From assembly GCA_039881145.1 (NCBI GenBank), contig JAYKKI010000038.1:310001-374000 (forward strand): a DNA stretch of 64,000 nt, given 5' to 3'. Position 1 is the stretch's first letter. Each line of letters starts with the position of its first letter. Positions 26,171-39,313 of the stretch are shown here, one piece after another. Made by a program: the position numbers and the translations under genes. This stretch comes from Druceiella hillmani. Lineage: Eukaryota > Arthropoda > Insecta > Lepidoptera > Hepialidae. The notes beneath the pieces are model-generated. The model saw only the letters and a list, made by a program, of their open reading frames with translations, was not told the origin of the DNA and did no database searches.

Positions 26171-27463
26171 GAGAGGGCGTTTTTAAATTCGCGGAATGGA
26201 AACGTAGGTAGGCCATTAGTAAAGGGGATTAACGGTGATTAATTAAGTAACTCATTATTAGTATAAATACCAAGTTTTATCATAATCGGATCATTGGTCT
26301 TTGAACTATCATCGAACAAACAACTCAATCTGGAAGAAAGACTGAACTATGGAAAAAATCTAGTACCGCGAAGTTATAAAGTTCCTTACCAAAACAAGGA
26401 AAGTCGGTTCAAACCATACTGAAAGTAACGGCGTCCGTTTACGGGGACTCTTGTCCGGATAAAAAAATGGTTTACAAGTGGCATAGTCTCTTTAAACAAT
26501 GTAGAGACTCACTTGAAGACTACCCACGCCCCAGTAGGCCGATCGAAATGACTACTTCGGAAATTATTGAAAAAGTAGAAAAATACGTATTGGAAGATGC
26601 CAGATTAAAGAAGAAACAGCTTGCAGAGATAGTTGGAGTACGGGATACAACAATTTTTAAAATTCTCCATATTCATCTTGGCATGACAAAGGTCAGGGCA
26701 AGATGGGTGCCGAGAGTGCTCACACCGCCTCAAAAACAATGCCGCGTGGAGTGTTCTCGCGCGTTTTTGGATCTCTGTAGTGAAAACAAGGATGGACTAT
26801 TGAGTCGAATTGTTACTGAAGACAAAACTTGGGTTCATCATTATGAACCTGAGTCCAAACAAAACTCAATGCAGTGGCACAAAAAAAGGGCACACCACCA
26901 CCCAAGAAGTTTAATCATGGTGGCAGTCTTTTGGGATTCAGAAGGGATTCTGTTGACAGATTATAAAAGTAAAGATGATTCCATAAACGGAGAATACTAT
27001 ACGTCAGTTGTCGAGAGGTTTAAAGAAGCAATCAAAGAAAAATGAAGGAAAAAATTCACCAAAGATGTCCTGCTTTTGCACGACGACGCGCCCGTTCACA
27101 CGAGCCGCGTTGCGCTGGCCGCCCTGAACAAGGTAGGCTTCGATATTTTGGAACACCCACCCTACAGTCCTGACTGGGCTTCCATTGATTATTATTTGTT
27201 CCTAAACCTTAAAAAAGAACTTCGTGGAAAGAAGTTTTCAAGCGACGAAGAAGTGAAGGACGCAGTTTCAGCTTATTTTTCGGGCAAAGACGAAACATTT
27301 TTTATGAAGGTATACATAAGCTAATTTAAAGATCTTATATATAAATCTTATTTATAATTGAGAGATTAGGGTAGCAGGTGAATATATTGATAAAGAAAAA
27401 TAATTTTGTATTTTTATTCTCACGCCTTATCCGCCATTCCGCGAACTTAAAAACGCTCCTTCG
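26170..27463 (+). mobile_element. complete mariner element with both TIRs, inactive
   Basis: The 1294-bp element is bounded by TA on both sides, as expected for mariner. The left end begins CGAGAGGGCGTTTTTAAATT and the right end read on the minus strand begins CGAAGGAGCGTTTTTAAGTT. Both continue with CGCGGAATGG, giving imperfect inverted repeats of about 30 bp. The length is normal for mariner (about 1.3 kb). The single gene inside is the transposase relic at 26349-27324. Insertion into a (TA)n microsatellite is evident because such repeats flank it on both sides. Confidence 0.95.
26349..27324 (+). pseudogene. mariner transposase pseudogene, DD34D residues kept
   Basis: The frame starts at an ATG at 26349 but meets a stop after four codons (MEKI-stop) and then a frameshift. 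From 26467 it reads 192 residues: DNA-binding helices (KMVYKWHSLFKQ, KKKQLAEIVGV), the WVPRVLTP linker and the first catalytic Asp in TEDKTWVHHYEPE. A deletion follows where the usual Pro/Lys-rich loop should be, and the frame stops at a TGA at 27043. It resumes with LLHDDAPVHTSRVALAALNK (second Asp) and PPYSPDWASIDYYLF (third Asp, 34 residues later). It ends in a frameshift at FFMKVYIS. Several disabling changes mean no active protein, although all three catalytic aspartates remain. Its DNA ends could still be mobilised by a related enzyme. Confidence 0.95.
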
Positions 27464-27531
<68 letters not shown>

Positions 27532-27567
27532 TATATCTATATATATTTATATATATCTATATATATT

Positions 27568-27628
<61 letters not shown>

Positions 27629-27634
27629 TATAAT
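27464..27634. repeat. (TA)n array, right side of mariner insertion
   Basis: About 170 bp of TA repeats with AAATA, TCTA and ACAT interruptions, starting directly at the right end of the mariner. Confidence 0.95.
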
Positions 27635-28526
27635 ACAATAATATATAGCGTTCAGCGTACTCTGGTCAACATTTTCTTTGATTATAATCCAATAAGCTGA
27701 CAGAGTCGCGAAAGTCGTGTTTCTGCTATGATGACTTTATGATGATTCTAATCTAAATCCAAATCCTCATCGGTATATTTTATTCGATTCCTGTTGAAAT
27801 GGAGATTGTCTGCAAAATGAAATTGAAAAAACTTTTGTATTAAAGTAAAAAATCAACGATAGCAAGTGCCGCTAATTTAAAAAAAATGACGTAATTTATT
27901 TTCGAAGAATCCCTTCAGCCTTCAAACTGGTGTTTCTTGAATAATATTTGCATCTATTAGGTATGGTAGATAGGAATTGATATGCAAAATGGTAAATAGT
28001 GAAAATGGTTTCTCGCTACATTTCAATTAATTTATCACATTAATTTTACAAAGTCTGAAAGGATAACCAGAAAATTAAACAATGAGTTCTGTGCAAATAT
28101 TCATCACCCTGGCCGAGTGCCCTACGGAATAAATTATGTTAGTATTAACACCGAAAATACAACTATTACGCGACCTTTTTACGTGGCAGAGCTTATTGCT
28201 AGTACATACGAATTTGTTAGAATTTGTACAGTTACCCTGAATATTTTTTTGTATCTATGTCTATTTGCTATTTATATGGGTAATTTCCTGATTTGTGGAT
28301 AGAAAGGTCCTTGTAATGTTAAATCGATTTTGTTATATTTTGAAGACTAACGAAACACAGATGAAGATTCAGTAATTTAAATTGCATAGTAACATCTAAA
28401 ACAAATAACTTGGTTTTATTTTTATTTACAATAGTATTCTATACTTAGGTATTTTTTATGAAAAACAACACTTCTCCTGTTTTTGGATTTCTTGTACAAA
28501 ATTAGATGGATTAGAGCTACTAATTC
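27635..28526. other. AT-rich non-coding stretch
   Basis: Nothing recognisable. A 61-residue open frame at 28117-28302 has no family motif. Confidence 0.45.
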
Positions 28527-28562
28527 GAATTTCTAATGACTATCAATAGTCATTAGAAATTC
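28527..28562. repeat. 36-bp perfect hairpin
   Basis: The 17-bp arm GAATTTCTAATGACTAT is followed by CA and its exact reverse complement. It has no clear neighbour to regulate and no poly-T run behind it. Confidence 0.9.
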
Positions 28563-31167
<2,605 letters not shown>

Positions 31168-31346
31168 GTATACCAATACGTAATATAGAATATGTATACG
31201 TATAACAAACCAACTTGGAAAATTATTTTAAATATCAAACACAATTCAGTGATAAATAATAATTTTCATAAATAATAAAAGTAAAGATTAAAAATTCCTT
31301 GCAGAGGCCATACAAAATTTTGGTGTAGCACATTTTCTCTAGTTTT

Positions 31347-31417
31347 ATTTACGACAACGCGAAGCTATATGTTTAACGACAATGCGAAGCTATATTTACG
31401 ACAACGCGAAGCTATAT
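31347..31417. repeat. 23-bp minisatellite, three copies
   Basis: Three near-identical units of TTTACGACAACGCGAAGC plus TATAT follow one another, with one A-for-C change in the middle copy and small length differences. Confidence 0.85.
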
Positions 31418-32859
31418 CTTACTAACTATATAACTTTCATTGAACACGAACAGAGTTGTTGCTATTTTGTTAGACAGAACGAATTAATGAAATGAATGTT
31501 TAAAACGAAATGAAAGAAATTAGTGACTCGATTAACTGAAAATGTAGCTGCTACTGATAACGAGTAAACATTAAATACAATGTAATACTAGCGGAACAAT
31601 TATTTGTGTCGACGATGAAACATTCTATGTATTTAAAAGCCTCTCTGTTCCATATTATGAAAGAAATGAAACCTTTTACAAATATGGTTCCTTTACAAAT
31701 ATTTTGTTTGAAATTTTCTTACAAATATGTAAGTGGGAAAATTCTTCTTTAACAAAAAAATTTGCATCGGGTATTACTAAGAATATTTATTATAATAGGT
31801 TTTAAGTAAATTAACAAAATAGTTTTATTAAAAATAATTATTTCATCTGATTTTCATATAATATGTCATAATTTAATAGTATCAACTATCGCTACATCCT
31901 AACACTAATTGAAATGTATAGCCATGATGAAGTTACATAGATTTATTGTAATTGGAAGAAAGTATTATACATTTTTCAATTAACTTTGATGCTACATTCT
32001 AAGATGATATCATCAGGAGTCGAGATGTGTTCAATCTTTGCTATATAAGTAAATACTAAGGATTTTAGAAGTTAATGGACATAAAAATAAAGTTATATTA
32101 AGCAAGGAAGAATAACATGTAGATTTATGAAAATAATTTTAAATGTATTAAAATTACCATATGTTTAATTATTTAATAAAAAAATATTAAATTTTGAGAT
32201 TAATTTTTGTGTGTTTGCCGATTCCGTATAATTGACAAGGGTTTTCAGTTACACATATATTTATAAATCTGTAAATCATTTAGCATTTATTACTAAATTT
32301 TGTCTTATAATTTACAAATTTGCCATTCGTAATTCGAAGAAGTCGAGATTGTAAGTAAATATGAATATACTATCAATTTTACGTTATCTCAAGCTGAGTG
32401 ACGTGAGCATTGTGACGAACAAAAAGCAATCTATACACTTTTTTAAGGGAATTCAAGTCTCGTAACAGATATAGCAAAATATCTTGGACTCCATCTGGGT
32501 AGTAGTGGTAGACTTAATTGGAAACACCGCGTTAAAATAAAACTGAGCAAATCTGGCTTAAACAACGGCAAATCTTGTGGTTGGTTGGACATCATTCCAA
32601 GCTTAACCTCTAGTATAAGCGACTGATTTACCTTTCTATCGTCAAACCGATTTTTGATCTAACCAATCTTTATAAAGTATGTGGTATCTTTGTTCTACTT
32701 TATTTCTTTCATGTTTGTAAAGTGCATAGCTTTGGCTTTTTGCTTGGTTTTTCTAATTACCAAATAAATTAATTCAGTTACGAGATGAAAAGTATATTTA
32801 TGTTTCTATTATTGTCTTGACACTGTCTACACACACGAAATGTTGCATAATTTTATTAA
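31418..32859. other. AT-rich non-coding stretch
   Basis: Nothing recognisable. The composition turns GC-richer at about 32865, where the LINE 5' region begins. Confidence 0.5.
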
Positions 32860-33118
32860 ACTCTGCCGATGCCGGTCCCAAGCCCGGAAGAAAAAAGAGG
32901 AGGGTTGGTATGCGAACGACGATAAACGTACCACCTACATCTAGGTATTATCACCAACCGGGCTGCCGTAAAATATCGTCAACGCCGAGCCAAGGCGGCG
33001 GTCAATACAACCCTACTAGGTAACCAAGGACCCTGAGGACTAAATCCCTTCAAAAAGTTCGGATGCATGAATATGGGAGATACTTGCAATTAATCATCAC
33101 AAAAAAAACCACACAAGA

Positions 33119-34517
33119 ATGAAGTCTGCAGAACAAGAAAGAGAATTACCCCAGGGGTAATTCTCTGGTAATCGGCAACCCCTCCCTGAGCCCTGCTCAG
33201 ACAGCCCCTCGAATTCTGGGGAGGGGGGGAGGCAATGTGCTGGATTCTACAGAGAATAATGGAAGCAAGAAGATGGTCCAGCAGGCGTTTCATCTTAGCC
33301 TGTTCATTAATAGACCGAGGACACTCAGCTCTTCCAGCGGAAAAAAACATCACCACATCGGAAATATTAACTGTCCGGAATAACAATCCTCCTATCTGGC
33401 AAAGAGCACCATCCCTAAGAAATCCTAAAAGGAATTTCATCATTCATCTCCATCACCTAAGAGGATACCTACCAACAATCAATTCAGTGTACTTGCCGTG
33501 GACGTAATAGAGGACGGGAACAACAACAATACCCTTAAAAAAGCACCATATAAACCACCACCAATCGTACTGTATGGAATTGAAGATACTAACAAGCTAA
33601 CTGAACTGATTAGTACTGATGCAGAAAAGGACGAATTCTTCATAAAAATAGTGAACAAAAACCACTTAAGATTAATTTCCATAGACATAGCGACATACAA
33701 GAAAATTATTACCATCGTTCGTGAAAATGGACTTATAGGACATACTTTTAATATAAAAGACCAACGTTGTTGCCACCTAGTGATAAAAAATCTCCATCAT
33801 TCAATTCCACATAGTGATATCATTGAAGAAATCGAAAGTACAGGAAATAAAGTCCATGGAGAAATCATCAATGTAAAATATGGTCCAGAAAAGAAACCGA
33901 CGTCGACATTCTTTGTTAATATCGAGAATGGCCCAAATGACGACGCTGCTAAAGCAATAAAAAAGATTAATAAACAACTCTTCAAAATTGAAGAAACCAG
34001 GAAAAGAAACACAATACCACGATGCCAACGATGTCAACAATACGGACCTTCCAAAAACTATTATATGCGACCATACCGATGCGTAAAGTGTGCGCAAGGT
34101 TACAAGACATCGGACTGTCCCGAAAAAGACAGGAACTCTCCGGCCTCTTGTGTTCTATGTGGAGGTTCTCATACCGCTAATTATAAAGGATGCGAGATTT
34201 ACAAAGAAATAGTGTCCAGAGGAATCGGTAAACAACGGCCAACAATGATGCGTATGAATTATAGTGACACACAAAATATAGGACAGCCAACTGTTATTGC
34301 TGAATCACACCAACAACACCAAGAGTTCGAGAAAAGGCAACAAACTGACACAGGAAAACGAATCTATGCAGACACTATAAAAATACAACCTACAACCTAT
34401 AGCAATAATTTAGAATGTATACTCACTCAACAAACTCTAAAGCTAGACAAACTATTAGACCAAATGTCGACAATGATGAATCTCCTAACAACAGTAATCA
34501 ATAAACTAATTAATTGA
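33119..34517 (+). pseudogene. Jockey-like ORF1 (Gag-like RNA-binding protein), broken
   Basis: ORF1 proteins of this group bind the element RNA and form ribonucleoprotein particles. The clean part, 33498 to the TGA at 34515-34517, encodes 339 residues from a GTG-aligned codon. That codon is not a natural start, because the same frame continues upstream (TNNQFSVLAV) to stops at about 33378 and 33426. I place the original start near the ATG at 33119. Numbered from 33498, three zinc knuckles lie at 176-232. The first (CQRCQQYGPSKNYY) has lost its His and last Cys, the second (CVKCAQGYKTSDC) has Tyr for His, and the third (CVLCGGSHTANYKGC) is intact. A Gln-rich tail follows. Confidence 0.85.
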
Positions 34518-34518
34518 A

Positions 34519-37280
34519 ATGACGAATCTGAAACTAGCAACGTGGAACACAAATGGACTGTACAAACACAAATATGGCATACAAACTCTATTGACATGAA
34601 AATAATGACGTACTTCTTGTATCTGAAGCACACCTAAAACCTAATCATAAGATAACTATAAGAAACTATGTCATTCATTCGACTTACCACCGGGACGGAA
34701 CTGCTCACGCAGGTACAGCTGTAATAATTAAAAAACACATTCAACATGAATTACTTCAGGAGTATAAAACGGAGTCCATACAAGCAACTAAGATAACTGT
34801 ACAAGACCAACTAGGGTCTATAACATTATCAGCCGTATACTGCCCACCGAAACACACGTTAAAGGAAGAATCATTCACAACGTATTTTAAAACACTTGGT
34901 AATAGATCCCTATGTGGAGGTGACTGGAATACCAAAAACGTCTACTGGGGATCCCGACTAACTCTACCCAGAGGCCGAGAAATGAAAATAAGCATGGATA
35001 AAAACAAATTATATGTACTTAGTGCAGGTGAACCATCATACTGGCCTACAGACCCAAATAAATTACCAGACCTGCTAGATTTCTTTGTTTACAAAGGACT
35101 GTTGGACCACTACTTAAGTGTCAAGACATGTTTGGGATATCAGCTCAGATCACACACCGGTAATAGCTACAATAAGTACCACCATAATTGAAAGACCGGT
35201 AAAAGAAAGACTTTATACGAAAAAAACCGATTTGGACACATTTAGAGACTACATTGACAAAAACTTGAACCAGACAATAAAACTTAAAACTAAATAAGAC
35301 ATTGAAAATTATACAATATCGTTAACAAATCTTATACAAATAGCCTCATGGACATGCACACCTGACAACACAATGACTAAAGGTAGTAAGAATGTACCAA
35401 ATGTCATAAAAATGAAGATCCTGGAAAAAAGACGACTGAGACGAGTGTGGTACTGTAGCTGACATCCTCAGGATAAAAAGAATTTCAACAAAGCAGCGGC
35501 TGAACTAAAATATTACCTAAAAGATATTGAAGAGGAAACCAAACAACATAAATTAGAAAACCTAAACCCCTAAGCTAAAAACGACTACTCGCTCTGGAAC
35601 ATGGTGAAAAGCAGCCGCGATGCCCCTCAGTTAGCACAACATCCTATTAAAAGCAACAACACGTGGGCTAGAACAGATAAAGAATGCGCTGAGGTATTTC
35701 GAGAGTTCCTGGGTGAAGTCTTCACTTCCAATGTGGGTGATGTGGAAACTGAAAGAGAAATACTAAAATGCCTAGTAATGGATCTGCAACTCTGTCTCCC
35801 CATAAAAAGCTGCTCAACCCGTGAAGTTCTAAAAGAAATAAAGGGTCTGGAACTGAACAAGGCGCCTGGGTTTTGTCTAATAACAGCCGAAATACTAAGA
35901 CAACTGCCTAAAAAAGCTGTAGTTGCAATAACATAACTCTTCAACAGCATAATTCGTGTTGGACATGTCCCAATAACATGGAAGGTCTCAGAGATCATTA
36001 TGGTTACAAAGCCGGGCAAACCTCCACATCATGTATCTTCCTACAGACCAATTAGTCTTTTACCAAACTTATCAAAACTCTTCGAAAAAATTATCTCAAG
36101 AAGGCTGATACAAACACTCAATGCAAACAACATCATACCTCAACACCAGTTTGGATTCCGTACCGGCCATTCGACAAATAGAACAAGTTCACCGAATAGT
36201 CAACAAAATAAGAGATGCTCTTGAAAAGAAACAGTACTGCTCTGCTGTCTTCCTTGATGTACAACAAGCATTTGATAAGGTATGGCATTTAGGACTGCTG
36301 TACAAAATCAAGAACAAACTTCCACACAATTTCTTTTTACTCTTAAAATCATACTTGGAGGATAGATTATTTAGAGTCAAAATCAATAATACAAACTCAG
36401 CTTTTCAAGAAATAAAAGCTGGAGTGCCTCAAGGCTCAATTCTTGGACCAACTCTGTATCTTTTATACACTGCAGACATACCAACATCGGATAACGTCCT
36501 ATCTGCCACATTTGCTGACGATACCGCTGCGCTAAGCAACCATGAAAATCCCACCACTGCATCCACGGTTCCACAGAGTCACTTAAACAAAATTAACCAA
36601 TGGATGGAAAAGTGGCGCATCAAGGCAAGCTCCAAAAAATCGGTACATGTAACCTTCACTCTACGAAAGGATAACTGCCCTCAAATCAAACTTAGAAACG
36701 ATGTCCTCAACAAGACTCAACAAGATAACTAGGCATGCATCTAGATAGGAAGCAAACATGGAAAACTCACATTATAAAAAAAAGCGATTAAACATTCGGC
36801 TTAGAAACCTTTCTTGGCTAATAGGCAGAAGATCACATGTCACCCCGAAAAATAAAATACTTATATACAAAGCCATAATCAAGCCGATTTGGACATATGG
36901 CATAGAGTTGTGGGGAACAGCAAAGAATTCCAACGTGAAAATACTACAACGCTTCCAAAGTAAACACTCCGAATGAAATCTGATGTACCTCTATTCATCA
37001 CAAAAAATGAATTACATAAGTACCAGGAATGAAAACTGTAAAAAGGGAAGTAGAATACAGAGTACAATCCTATCGAAACCTCATAAAAGCTCACACTAAT
37101 ATCTTCGCAACAACACTAGATAATCCCATAAATAAACGACGACTTAAAAGACACCACATATGAGATCTTGTTAAATAACAAATTCCTAAATAATTAAGAG
37201 ACAGCTTCGGGGCCAGATCTGGCCTGCCACTCACCCTAACAAATCTGTCCCGCCTAAAAAATCTGTTAAGAGCTTGTTAA
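34519..37280 (+). pseudogene. Jockey-like ORF2 endonuclease/reverse transcriptase, broken
   Basis: ORF2 starts at an ATG one base after the ORF1 stop (TGAAATG). The apurinic-type endonuclease domain is readable: ATWNTNGL near 34540, SEAHLKP, CGGDWN near 34915 and SDHTPV near 35148. The reverse transcriptase follows with YRPISLLPNLSKLFEKII near 36045, QHQFGFRTGHST, VFLDVQQAFDKVWH near 36250, GVPQGSILGP near 36420 and FADD at 36511-36522. The C-terminal part ends LTLTNLSRLKNLLRAC at a TAA at 37278-37280. Disabling changes include stops near 34597, 35296, 35571 and 35935, and frameshifts near 35150, 36180 and 36730. All catalytic motifs remain recognisable, but the protein cannot be made as one chain. 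Confidence 0.9.
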
Positions 37281-37289
37281 GCTGATTGC

Positions 37290-37323
37290 AAGATAAAAAA
37301 AAGAAAAAAAAAATAAATAAAAT
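37290..37323 (+). repeat. A-rich 3' tail of the LINE
   Basis: AAGATAAAAAAAAGAAAA and further A runs ending in AAATAAATAAAA follow the ORF2 stop by about 10 bp. Such tails mark the 3' end of elements copied by target-primed reverse transcription. Confidence 0.8.
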
Positions 37324-37404
37324 TGATTTCATGAGAAATAATATATACACAATTAAATGAAACTACGTGATGTAGTATTATTTCTACTTTCTTTAATTTC
37401 TTTA

Positions 37405-37445
37405 CCACGACCTAGGTTTCGTTGTATTAGAACATCTTCAGGTGG
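37405..37445 (-). ncRNA. hammerhead ribozyme motif in PLE repeat, one stem II mismatch
   Basis: On the minus strand: CCAC, core CTGAAGA, a stem II hairpin with an AAT loop, GAA, the 4-bp palindrome ACCT/AGGT as stem III, then C and GTGG. CCAC and GTGG pair as stem I, and cleavage is predicted after the C at 37409. All invariant core positions are present. One base of stem II differs from the other copies and breaks a pair, and an extra U sits between the core and stem II. With so short a stem III, activity would be expected as a dimer. Confidence 0.75.
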
Positions 37446-37960
37446 GATATTAGCAAAGATTAACTCTTAGGAACAACCAACAGTATTTATATGTTTCAAA
37501 CATAATAGCGGAAGCCTGGTTTGTGCGAATTTTTCCATTGTTTATGTTAGTGAGTTGATTGCAGAGGGGCAGTGTACGTTTTATTATATTATCGAGAGTT
37601 ATAGAATAAACCAGTATTTTAGTGAGGGTAATAAATTCAATTCTTGTTATTATGTGAGGTTATACAATGCAAACTTTACGGTGTATGTAATAAAATTAAA
37701 TGGAAGTTATTATCGGTAATATATTTATACAAAAGCAAGGGTATTTGAAAGTAAGGACAAGGTAATACACTAATTCTACATATCTCCGGTTTTGTGTATT
37801 CATATATTTATTTATTAATTTCTTTTAATTGTTTTGTTTTTATTATATATACTTATATGTGTATTAGTGGTGAAACAATTTCCAGGGTACTGTAGTATCA
37901 ATGTTGTATATTTATATTATATCTAGAAGATATAAAGAATGGGATATTATATTTAGTTGT

Positions 37961-39213
37961 TCATTTAATATTGATATCTTTTTTATGTCTGTTTATTTCT
38001 AATGTTTCTAGGATATTTAGTTTATTACCTTTTGTATTTATTTGTAATATATAGGGGGCATTATCAGTATGGGGGTGATGGTTATTTTCAATGAGATGTT
38101 TAGCAAAGTGAGATGTGTCTGGTTTATTATTTCGCCACCTGGCAACGTGTTCTTTATATCTTGTATTAAAATCTCTTCCTGTTTGACCTATGTATACACT
38201 ATTACAGTCGTTACATTTAAGTTTATAGATACCACTCTTTTTATGTTTATCTATTTTTTCTTTATTATTATTAAGAGTTTTACCCAAGTTATTTAAGGTA
38301 CTATACGTACATGTTATATTATTTATATTTTTATAATTAGTTAAGAGTTTTCCTAATTTGAGTGATACATTGCCTATGTATGGGATATATTTATAGTAAA
38401 TATTATTATTATTTGGTACAACCGGGTATATTTCTTTTATTAGCATTTTTCTTAATTTATTATGGTACAGTTTTGTGACAATTGATGGGTCATAATTATT
38501 ATTTGTTGCGATTTGTTTTATAGTTTTTATTTCTTTACGTAGATTAGGTTTTTCTAGAGGGATGGTTAAAGCTCTGTGAATCATGGAATGGAAGGCTGCT
38601 AACTTATGGGTCCAAGGGTGTTGATATTGACCATTAATTATGGAGTCTGTAAATGTGTCTTCTAAACATACTAAATTTATGTTTATTATTTTTGTGTTCT
38701 ATTGTTATATCTAAACAATTAAGTTTATTATCGGACTCTACTTCTAAAGTGAATTTGATATTATTGTGTAGGGAGTTAGCAAAGTTAACAAACTGATCTA
38801 ACTGTCGCTGTGTACCTTTACAGCAGATAAAGATGTCGTCAACGTATCTATAACAGTATAATATATTGGTCGCTAATTTACTGTTTAAGAGGCTGGTTTC
38901 TAGATGGTTCATAAATAACTCGGCTAAAAGGGGACTGAGGGGGGAGCCCATTGCAAGGCCATTGATTTGTTGAACTTTTTTTTATCGAATAGGAAATAAT
39001 TTTGGTCTATGCATAATTTAAAGAGGTCTCTAATTTCCGATGCTTCAATGGGGTTTAACTTTTTCTTTTCTAGGATATCTGAAATGATATTTAGGCAATC
39101 TTTTGGTGGTATATTAGAAAATAAGTTTACTACGTCGAGTGATACTAATTTACAATTGGGTGTTAGATGTATATTTTTAATTTTATTACAGAGATCAATA
39201 GAGTTTAAAGAAA
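37961..39213 (-). pseudogene. PLE reverse transcriptase/GIY-YIG endonuclease, partial
   Basis: PLE proteins combine a telomerase-like reverse transcriptase with a GIY-YIG endonuclease. Here the frame begins inside the reverse transcriptase. After a frameshift near 38960 it reads MGSPLSPLLAELFMNHLE (motif B) and YRYVDD (38835-38846, motif C with the catalytic aspartates). A second frameshift near 38640 leads to a clean 207-residue stretch at 37961-38584. That stretch holds GIY at residues 118-120, CNDC, YIGQTGRDFNTRYKEHV at 131-147 and HFAKHLIENNHH, all as expected for the endonuclease. The endonuclease motifs are intact in this copy, unlike in the plus copy. The N-terminal half is missing. 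Confidence 0.9.
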
Positions 39214-39248
39214 ATAAAGAAAGAAGTTAGAGAAAGAAATTAAAGAGA
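39214..39248. other. junction filler between head-to-head PLE copies
   Basis: About 35 bp rich in AAAGAAA and AAATTAAAGAGA link the truncated end of the minus copy to the first base of the plus copy. The filler resembles the first 25 bases of the plus copy (GTGGTAAAGAAATTAAAGAA), which suggests slippage or template switching during insertion. Confidence 0.6.
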
Positions 39249-39313
39249 GTGGTAAAGAAATTAAAGAAAGTAGAAATAATACTACATCACGTAGTTTCAT
39301 TTAATTGTGAATA

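Larger units (their letters stand above)
32860..37323 (+). mobile_element. Jockey-like non-LTR retrotransposon, near full length, inactive
   Basis: A unit of about 4.5 kb with a GC-rich 5' region beginning near GATGCCGGTCCCAAGCCCGG, an ORF1 with zinc knuckles, an ORF2 with endonuclease and reverse transcriptase, and an A-rich tail at 37290-37323. This is the standard order of Jockey-group LINEs, which copy themselves by target-primed reverse transcription. Only single-base stops and a few frameshifts break the frames, so the insertion is younger than most relics here. The exact 5' base and any target-site duplication could not be determined. A PLE begins about 25 bp downstream. Confidence 0.85.
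37348..39213 (-). mobile_element. Penelope-like element, 5'-truncated minus-strand copy
   Basis: On the minus strand this copy contains the second half of a PLE open reading frame, the 3' non-coding region and a hammerhead motif. It ends about 55 bp past the ribozyme at CATTTAATTGTG. Its 5' side stops at about 39213, where similarity to the plus copy (40430 region, reversed) ends inside the reverse transcriptase. About 35 bp of AAAGAAA-rich filler separate it from the start of the plus copy, so the two stand head to head. Inverted, 5'-truncated partner copies are common for PLEs. Confidence 0.9.

Noticed and set aside
33090..33443. 117-residue minus-strand open frame
   Set aside because: It lies antisense to the LINE 5' region and ORF1 start, and shows no family motif.
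39009..39230. Open frame on the plus strand, with an almost identical one at 40391-40630 on the minus strand
   Set aside because: Both are antisense shadows of the PLE reverse transcriptase; their similarity only reflects the two PLE copies.
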